Assembly: GCF_022539665.2 (NCBI RefSeq)
Contig: NC_081339.1
Coordinates: forward strand, 1,488,001-1,552,000
Direction of reading: 5' to 3'
DNA: 64,000 bases
From: Daphnia carinata
Lineage: Eukaryota > Arthropoda > Branchiopoda > Diplostraca > Daphniidae
Shown here: positions 57,337 to 64,000 of the stretch, one piece after another
Position numbering within the stretch: position 1 is the stretch's first letter
Layout: each line of letters starts with the position of its first letter
Translations under genes and position numbers: made by a program
Notes under the pieces: model-generated
Databases searched by the model: none
What the model saw: only the letters and a program-made list of their open reading frames with translations
Told to the model about the DNA's origin: nothing

Positions 57337-60300
57337 TTTGTGTGTCTTACAAATCCCTTATTTTATCCCTGAATGTTTTCTATCTGGACTTGTCAATCAA
57401 ATGGAGGCATACCCAGCCTGTAATGTAAAGATTAATAACGATATTCATTTTTAATTGAATTCTAAGCAATATGTCATGGTATAGTTGAATCTTTTGATTT
57501 CTTTATTTTAATGTACGAACAGTACATGGGGCGTGAAAGACGTTTGTTTCAGTCTCATGAAACAATCAGGAATTCCACCATGTTTGCTCGGCTCATGCTT
57601 GTGACTGAAGGCCACGTATTCTGTATTTCTAAAACACCGGTGCAATGTTGGTTATGCAACGCATCTTTAGTTTTGCGGCAGAATCTGTTTCTACTCAACC
57701 GCGTCGTGTTTTTATATGCAAAAATAAGGCAGTGCAGGCTTGCATCGTTCTACCAAATACGACATAGAGTAGCACAACTGCGCAATCCAAGACGTAAACC
57801 GTTCGCGGAAAACAAAGCAATCTTAAGCAGGTTGTCACTGGCGTATCATCGCGTGTTATGGGGATGGTACAAAAGGGATAGTTGTGTGTTGTAAGCAAAT
57901 CTATCACGACCCATAACTACGCTACTTCATTTTACGACCACAAGGGAGGAGATTGCCGCCTGTGGCAATTGATTTGCCATAACGTGTGGAACAACAGGTA
58001 CGATGCCATGCGCGGCCATTTTTCCTTCTCCTTTTCTCTCCTATTTTTCTCGATATTTCTAAGCATTCCTAGTAGTTATACGGCCGGACCTTACGTCGAT
58101 CGATTTGAATAATTGTTTTATTTTTATAAAACGAAATATTTCCCGAGAAATTAACTTATGAGATGGAGAAGGATGAAAAATATCGGCAAGCGGAGTTAGC
58201 CAGCAAAAGTTCGTGGGTGAACCCCAAAGTCTTTCAATTTTGATGACGTAGTGTTGTCAACAATTTCTGACTTTGGTTTGACATTAACACAGCAAGGTAG
58301 GGCCATACTACAATAATAAAGTTGCTGGACTAGCTTTCCTTTTCGTTTGTATGCAAAAACAGCTATTAATGAAAAACGATGATATTTCGCGTTTCATTGT
58401 CGGATTCGCAGTTTTCATTTAACATCAGTTCAGGGCTTCAATGTAATGCTTTGCCGTGGTCATATTTGAATTGTCGTTATTTCTAGCGTTATTTTTGCCG
58501 CTGATACCTTTACACTTTAACATAGTTGGGGACTAACTACCGTACTGACATCTGCTAATTATCGTTCAACAAATATAGCTTATTAATTCGCATTCAATCG
58601 AGCAATAATAATAGATGGGGCCAAGCTAAGGCATTTGTCTAGCATATGCACTTCTAGACTTCTGTCATACTGTATAATTCACCAATAGCATTGTAATTTT
58701 TAATGCCTTTTTTTTTATTACAACTAATCTCTGTCATTTAAGTGCATGTTTGGTGCATTATTTGAGTGTTAAGGTAGTCACAACCCTTGGCTTTAGGTTT
58801 CATTCAGGGATTCGAATATCTATGGGTCGATATAATTGCGAGATAAAACTTTAGGTGCAACTTCGTTCTGGTTGTCGCGGAGTTGCCCACTGCTTCAACA
58901 ACACGCCCTAAGAATATTGCAGTTCCGCTCATCACATTTTTCGTGAAAATTATTCTTGTTCTCGCTGACAATTATTTTTCGACTTCATAAGGCAATAGGA
59001 ATTTAGAGGTAACACAGAAAAAAGTTCGTGCATTAATTTGGTTAATTAGCGCTGGATACAACATGCACTTGTTTCCAGAATGAAGAAAATAGTATTATTT
59101 GATTCTAATGAAAGGAAAAACACATTCGAAAAACGATTTCTGGTGATGTTCATTAAAAACACGGAAAATTGTAACGCAAATTCTGTTACATACAACTGCG
59201 TCGATGCACTTTTTGTACCTTCTATCGACTTTAGCAAAGTTTTCGAAACTAACTTAGTTTTGAATTTCTCATTACATTTCTGTGTTCATTGCACTAAGAG
59301 AAATTTGTACTTCGAACTTTACTAGACGAATAAATAACATATTTTTTAAGGATAAGTTTTAAGCTAAAAAGCACCGTCTTCCTGTTCTTTCTGCTCGAGT
59401 GGAGTATGGCTGGGTTGAAAAAAATAACCATGTCCGTCTTGGAGCTTTAAGATGAGTTGATCTATTCGTCTTGATTATGCAGCACGTTCTACAGCAATCC
59501 CGTTCTTTGTTGTCCCAAAAACGAGCAGGAGAGGGGACGTGCGAAAACAACTGTAGTGAGGATTTGGTCATGAGCGCTGGTTATTCAAAAGTGACAGCCT
59601 AATACGAATTCTCTATCGCCTGTCGCAACCTATCCTGAAATATGGTTTTTATCGCTATTCAGCACTGAAAGAAGCAAGAGAGAAAAAGAAAAACGTCAAA
59701 TCCTAGAATTTAAACTTTAATTCTACTTTTATCGTCCTATTATAGCACTTACCTAACGGCAAGATCCTTCTCGACTTCAGCCATTTGGAGTCTAGTTGTT
59801 TTCATCAAACTTAAATGAAACTCTGTATTTTTGAGTAACACTGTAGGCATAATACGAAATTCAAAAAACAAAAAACATCAATACGAGATTCATTCTGTGG
59901 CGAATGTATTGTTTTCTCTCCAAAAAGGTAATGTTCTATAGATCGGCCAGGGGACAACACTGTATTTGATTAATTACCTAGAAATTCGAAACTTTTATGC
60001 TAATGTACAGCACAACCATGAAGTAATAATCTTCAGCGTACCCGTATGCTTCGATGCAATACTGTGTGGACAGTGAAGCATTACAAACATTGACATGTAT
60101 TCAAGAACAAAAACGCGTGTTTCTTTTCGGAAGTTTTCCACGAATTTGACCGACAGCAAGCTACACGTAATAAGTTGCACTTTTATTTCAATTTGTGCCT
60201 CCTTCAATTTCGGCAACTATTTAATTGGTTTCACGTAATAAATTTGATGTTTTGTGAAGAAAAGTTTGAGATGGCCTTAGACTTCTGGGAGTAATTGCTA

Positions 60301-60964
60301 AGCCCCTGGGCTCATCGTTGCACGGAAACCTAGCCACCTTTTAATCTGAGAAACTATAAATGTTTTAATGGCTGTTGTCGCGCATGCGCTTGCAAGCCCG
60401 AGTCATCCATCTCCTCCTATCATAATTCATATCTACTACGGAGTCATCCGTTTTCCATTCGTTATTACTTTAAGGAATTAGTTAGACGAGAAAACTCATT
60501 TACTCCATTTGCTGCTAAGTAAGGAGACGTAAACCTTGAGTCGCTGAGAAATTATGCATAGCGCGAAGATAGAAATCAAGCATTTTCATAATCTGTGAAG
60601 GATTACATCATTCACGCGCCGAGAAATGCTCGCGTACGACGTGAAGAAACCGACATCGTCACAGCACGCCAACGGAGAATGTTCATACCTGGTCAAAACC
60701 GTTTGCACTAATTTACCCGTTCGAATTCAAAGTCCACAGCATTTGGCATGGACTCCACCAAATTCTAGGTGTGGAAGGTTTGGAATGGGGGATTCGAAAT
60801 GGGGAAAAACAAAATGAAATTCCATTGAGAAGAGGAGATTGTGAATACGGCGAGTCAGAAATTGTAGAACCAAGCTGAAATGTTGCTTGCAAGTAGTCGA
60901 GCCGTCGAAGAGGGAGGGGAAAGGGAAAAAAAAGGACAGTACTTCTTAACAAAGGAGGAGCGTG
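57337..60964. other. HELZ 3' flank and intergenic region
   Basis: No recognisable gene. An ATG frame at 57511-57894 (127 codons) has no family and is probably chance sequence in the 3' UTR or flank. AT-rich, ordinary intergenic sequence. Confidence 0.5.
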
Positions 60965-61030
60965 TGTGTGTATGTGTGTGTGTGTCTGTAGTATATATGA
61001 GAAGAGAGAGAGAGAGAGAGAGAGAGAGGG
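60965..61030 (+). repeat. GT and GA microsatellites upstream of netrin
   Basis: GTGTGTGTATGTGTGTGT is followed closely by (GA) repeats at about 61003-61028. GAGAG runs are known binding sites of GAGA-type factors in arthropods. Confidence 0.9.
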
Positions 61031-61374
61031 GCTCGCTGGGATCACGGAATAAAAAATAAAAAAAATAAAAATAAAAAAGCCGAGAAAGGAAAGAACATAA
61101 GACTGTTGAAGAGTAGGTGATGAGAAGGCAGCAAAGAGGAGGAGGAAGAGGAGGAAAGAGGAGGTGGTGGAGGTTAACTGGAGGGAGGTCAGTTTCATTT
61201 TCCGAGTGACAACTGTGGCCCATGTCGGACAGTGTGCTTTTCCACACCCTCAGCCACAAAATTCGACACCAAGTTTAAGATATATTCCCTCCCTAGTTCT
61301 GTTCTTTTTCTCCTTCTTCCCCCTTCCAGATTCTTGTAGACTTGTCCTACACTTATTTTTTGTCCAACACTTTC

Positions 61375-61380
<6 letters not shown>
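61031..61380. other. Purine-rich to pyrimidine-rich spacer
   Basis: AGGAGGAAGAGGAGG-rich segment followed by C/T-rich DNA. No gene. Confidence 0.5.
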
Positions 61381-61461
<81 letters not shown>

Positions 61462-61466
61462 TTTTT
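61381..61466 (+). repeat. Long CT microsatellite and T run
   Basis: About 35 CT units without interruption (61382-61453), then a T run. Open frames over it are repeat artefacts. Confidence 0.95.
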
Positions 61467-61878
61467 AATGCCATGAGTCTGGCACGTTTTATTAATCTCT
61501 TTCCATAGTGAGGCAAAGCCATCTTCTACAAATGCGATGTACACACTTCAAACCAAAAAGTATCAAAGAGAAAACTCATGATACCCATTTTCGGCGATTT
61601 TGTAATAAAATGTTTCATCCGGCCCAACATTTTTTATTTATTTATTTATTTATTATATATGTACGTATATACACCGTATTATACATATGTATTTTTTTTT
61701 TTTCAAATTAAAACACAATACTACAAAATAAATTGTATGTAACTTGGTATAACTCGGGTGTCCGCCCAAACTTGTACGTTTAACACTCGAATTTGTCACC
61801 GTCGAAAATGCACATAAGCTTTTCTACTGGAAAATAAATGAATAAGAAAAATAGTGTGAATTCCATAGGGATATATAC

Positions 61879-61909
<31 letters not shown>

Positions 61910-62715
61910 GTTTTGTTTTGTTTTTCTCTCACCGGCAAAAAAATGAAAAAGACCGAGCTGACTAGCCTATCGGGTAGTAGCGAGCCCCCCACCACGGCAA
62001 CACTTCTTAGGCGGTGACGGTTCGCCACTCTCGGGAGGCTAGAGAGGTAAGCGATCCGACAGCGGCGGGTTCAGTTCAGTTAGTAGTCGACTCTTGTTCC
62101 GTTCACACAAGCTCTCGTCTCACTTGGCTGTTTTTGCCCACTTTCAAAACTTTCGCCCTAGTAAAACCAAAACCAAAACCAAAACAACAACAACAACAAC
62201 AAAAAATTGAACTTGAGTTTGGAAAGAAAGATTTGAATAAGATTTGTCAAAGTTAACATTTTTAGACTTAGTGCAGTGAAGCGGAAAGGATCAGTGAGCG
62301 AACTTCGCCAGTGGTAGCCTTTTGATTTTTGAACTCTAATAATCAAGCCAAATTTTTCATTGGACTCGAAACGACTTACCATCTGCCGGCCGAGAAGTCG
62401 AAAGCGAAATGGTAGCACGTGCAAATCACCAATCATGAACTTGATATCCTTAAAAACCGTACGACGCTGAACGTAAGATGCGATATGCCTATTAGTTTTC
62501 GACTAGAGTGACTGCTTTAGAATCGAAAACACCCCACGCCTCGATTTGCGTCCATCAAAGCATTCGACTTGAACTTGAATTGAACAACGGTAGTATTTGC
62601 GGACCGGAAGGTGGACACATCCGTTAGGCGTTGTTCTGTGACATTTGCTAAAGCAGCGCCGAAATATCGGATCGGCAAATCGGCGGAGCTGCAAAAAAAA
62701 AAAAAAAAAAAAAAA
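61467..62715 (+). promoter_or_regulatory. Netrin upstream region and probable 5' UTR
   Basis: TTCAGTTCAGTTAG at 62070-62083 contains two TCAGTT matches to the arthropod Initiator, preceded by GC-rich DNA, and is a plausible start about 640 bases before the ATG. Also present: ATTT repeats (61630-61655), TA repeats (61882-61903), a CAA repeat (62180-62202) and an uninterrupted A run (62693-62716) that runs into the A of the start codon. No TATA box at the usual place. Confidence 0.35.
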
Positions 62716-64000
62716 ATGGCGCTGAAAAGCTACGAAATCATTGTGCTGGCCGTTTCTTTACTAACAGCCACCAATGCCGTGACGGCCAAAAGCACCAATA
62801 GCAACGGAAGCGGGGGCAGTAGCAGCAGCATCACCGGCGGCGGTGGCAACAGCGGTTTTCTGCACATGTTTGCGGCTCAACAAAATCCTACTGATCCGTG
62901 TTACGAAGAGATTCCAATCGGCCTGGCCAATCAGGCGGGTGCGGGCGCCGTCGGAGGGGCCACATCCGGCGCTTCGACGGCCGTTTCCGGCAGCGGCACG
63001 ATGCTGCGCTCGCGACGCTGCGTACCGGACTTCGTCAACGCCGCTTTCGGGAAAGAGGTGGTGGCCACGTCGACGTGCGGCAACCCTCCGTCGCGCCACT
63101 GCTACACCAACACGGACGAGAAAGGCGAACTGGCTCGCATGTGCAGCGTGTGCGATGCGAGCAATGCCCGCCGACGCCACCCGTCCACCTATCTAACCGA
63201 TTTGCACAACGTCAACAACATGACGTGTTGGCAGTCGGAACCGTTGTTCTCGCCGCTTCCTTCGTCGCCATCGTCGGCCTCTTCGTCTCAGCCAATGCTG
63301 CCGTCGTCTGGCAGCTCCGTGCTGACGGAGAACAACGTGACGCTGACGCTCTCCCTGGGTAAAAAGTACGAATTGACGTACATCAGTCTGCAATTCTGCG
63401 GCCGCAAGCCCGACAGTTTGGCCATTTACAAGAGTATGGACTTTGGGAAAACCTGGCAAGCGTTCCAGTATTATTCGTCGCAATGCCGCAAATTGTACGG
63501 CAGGCCGAACCGGGCCATCATCACCAAAGCCAACGAACAGGAAGCGCTCTGCACCGACGCCCATTCGCTACTCGACCCGTTGTCCGGCTCTCGAATCGCC
63601 TTCAGCACGATGGAAGGCAGGCCTAGCGCTTTCGATTTCGAGAACAGCCCGGTGCTTCAAGATTGGGTGACGGCGACGGACGTCCGCGTCGTCTTCCACC
63701 GTTTCCACCCGTACGGCGAGGAACAGCAGCGGACCGGTGGTGGCGGCAGCGCGGAGAACAACGACTCGAACGCGGCCGTCTCTGTCCGCGACTACTCCTT
63801 CTACGCTGCAGCTGACTTCGCCGTTGGCGGACGCTGTAAATGCAACGGGCACGCCTCAAGGTGCGTCCAGGGACGAGACGGACTTCTTGGCTGCGACTGC
63901 CGTCATAATACAGCTGGGCGCGATTGCGAAAAATGCAAACCTTTCCATTTTGATCGGCCCTGGGGACGAGCGACCGCCAAAGAGGCCAACGAATGCAAAG
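62716..64000 (+). CDS. Netrin, 5' coding part (cut by window end)
   Basis: Netrins are secreted laminin-related guidance cues that bind DCC/Frazzled and UNC5 receptors. From ATG 62716 the frame is open for 428 codons with no intron and runs off the window. Signal peptide about residues 1-24 ([18 protein letters not shown]). A Gly/Ser-rich linker follows, then the laminin N-terminal domain: [80 protein letters not shown] and [14 protein letters not shown], the last opening the first LE (EGF-like) domain. Two Gly/Ala/Ser/Pro-rich insertions interrupt the N-terminal domain: after DPCYEEIP (about residues 70-93) and after CWQSEP (about 175-200). I cannot tell NetA from NetB type. GC-rich, unlike the AT-rich flanks. 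Confidence 0.95.
   Translation, partial: MALKSYEIIVLAVSLLTATNAVTAKSTNSNGSGGSSSSITGGGGNSGFLHMFAAQQNPTDPCYEEIPIGLANQAGAGAVGGATSGASTAVSGSGTMLRSRRCVPDFVNAAFGKEVVATSTCGNPPSRHCYTNTDEKGELARMCSVCDASNARRRHPSTYLTDLHNVNNMTCWQSEPLFSPLPSSPSSASSSQPMLPSSGSSVLTENNVTLTLSLGKKYELTYISLQFCGRKPDSLAIYKSMDFGKTWQAFQYYSSQCRKLYGRPNRAIITKANEQEALCTDAHSLLDPLSGSRIAFSTMEGRPSAFDFENSPVLQDWVTATDVRVVFHRFHPYGEEQQRTGGGGSAENNDSNAAVSVRDYSFYAAADFAVGGRCKCNGHASRCVQGRDGLLGCDCRHNTAGRDCEKCKPFHFDRPWGRATAKEANECK

Noticed and set aside
57511-57894. 127-codon ORF after HELZ
   Set aside because: No family, no splice or promoter context; it lies in the likely 3' UTR or flank of HELZ.
61250-61522. Open frames of Arg-Glu or Ser-Leu repeats
   Set aside because: Translation of the CT/GA microsatellite.
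62761-63180. Minus-strand ORF opposite netrin
   Set aside because: GC-rich shadow frame of a real gene.

Overview
This is eukaryotic, arthropod-type DNA. A branchiopod crustacean such as Daphnia is my best guess, because the window has compact genes with about 60-bp introns, a netrin gene, a HELZ-type helicase gene, intron-bearing tRNA genes, a short TTAGG-type telomeric repeat, and many Ty3/gypsy and BEL/Pao elements. The species itself cannot be read from the sequence. There is a 100-N assembly gap at 1917-2016.

Layout. 1-1916: no recognisable gene. 2017-9680: 3' part of an env-bearing Ty3/gypsy element (element A): broken pol, two accessory ORFs, broken env, 3' LTR. 9681-29306: a tandem array of about 1.6-kb units, each carrying tRNA-Tyr, U6 snRNA, tRNA-Thr, tRNA-Leu and tRNA-Ser. 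The third unit is split twice: by a complete 12,052-bp sister element (element B, 13664-25715, 694-bp LTRs with two differences, CTAC target duplication) and by a 2.4-kb terminal-inverted-repeat DNA element (26263-28678) that carries a broken pyrroline-5-carboxylate reductase gene. 29307-32380: decayed gypsy tails and unassigned DNA. 32380-36670: decayed gypsy element C. 37936-41142: decayed BEL/Pao element on the minus strand. 43854-48063: a foldback-like element whose inverted arms are degenerate minisatellites, with a 964-bp TA-flanked MITE nested inside. 50808-57336: an 11-exon HELZ gene. 57337-62715: 3' flank plus the microsatellite-rich upstream region of netrin. 62716-64000: 5' coding part of netrin.

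The most unusual system is inside elements A and B. Between pol and env both carry a small accessory gene family (three copies in the window) that starts MD(S/N) and ends in a shared module with the core ILxLxPxxRxPP. In front of the first copy in each element is the same ACTATATAA box. Copies A2 and B are followed by AATAAA and an A tract, so the accessory gene looks like a transcription unit of its own, possibly a captured retrocopy. About 140-190 nt before env both elements keep a nested stem-loop block, while the sequence around it has diverged. Env is preceded by a splice acceptor in both. In element B gag and pol are linked by a textbook -1 frameshift signal (G_GGA_AAC, 7-nt spacer, 9-bp hairpin that could form a pseudoknot). 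Element B therefore looks recently inserted and mostly intact in gag, pol and env, while its leader region and accessory ORF show frame interruptions.

Host genes. HELZ encodes a CCCH zinc-finger SF1 RNA helicase with a PAM2 (poly(A)-binding-protein binding) motif. Netrin encodes a secreted axon-guidance ligand. The tRNA/U6 array supplies Pol III transcripts. It contains the boundary of element A, element B and the gene-carrying DNA element, so it is an insertion-rich site.
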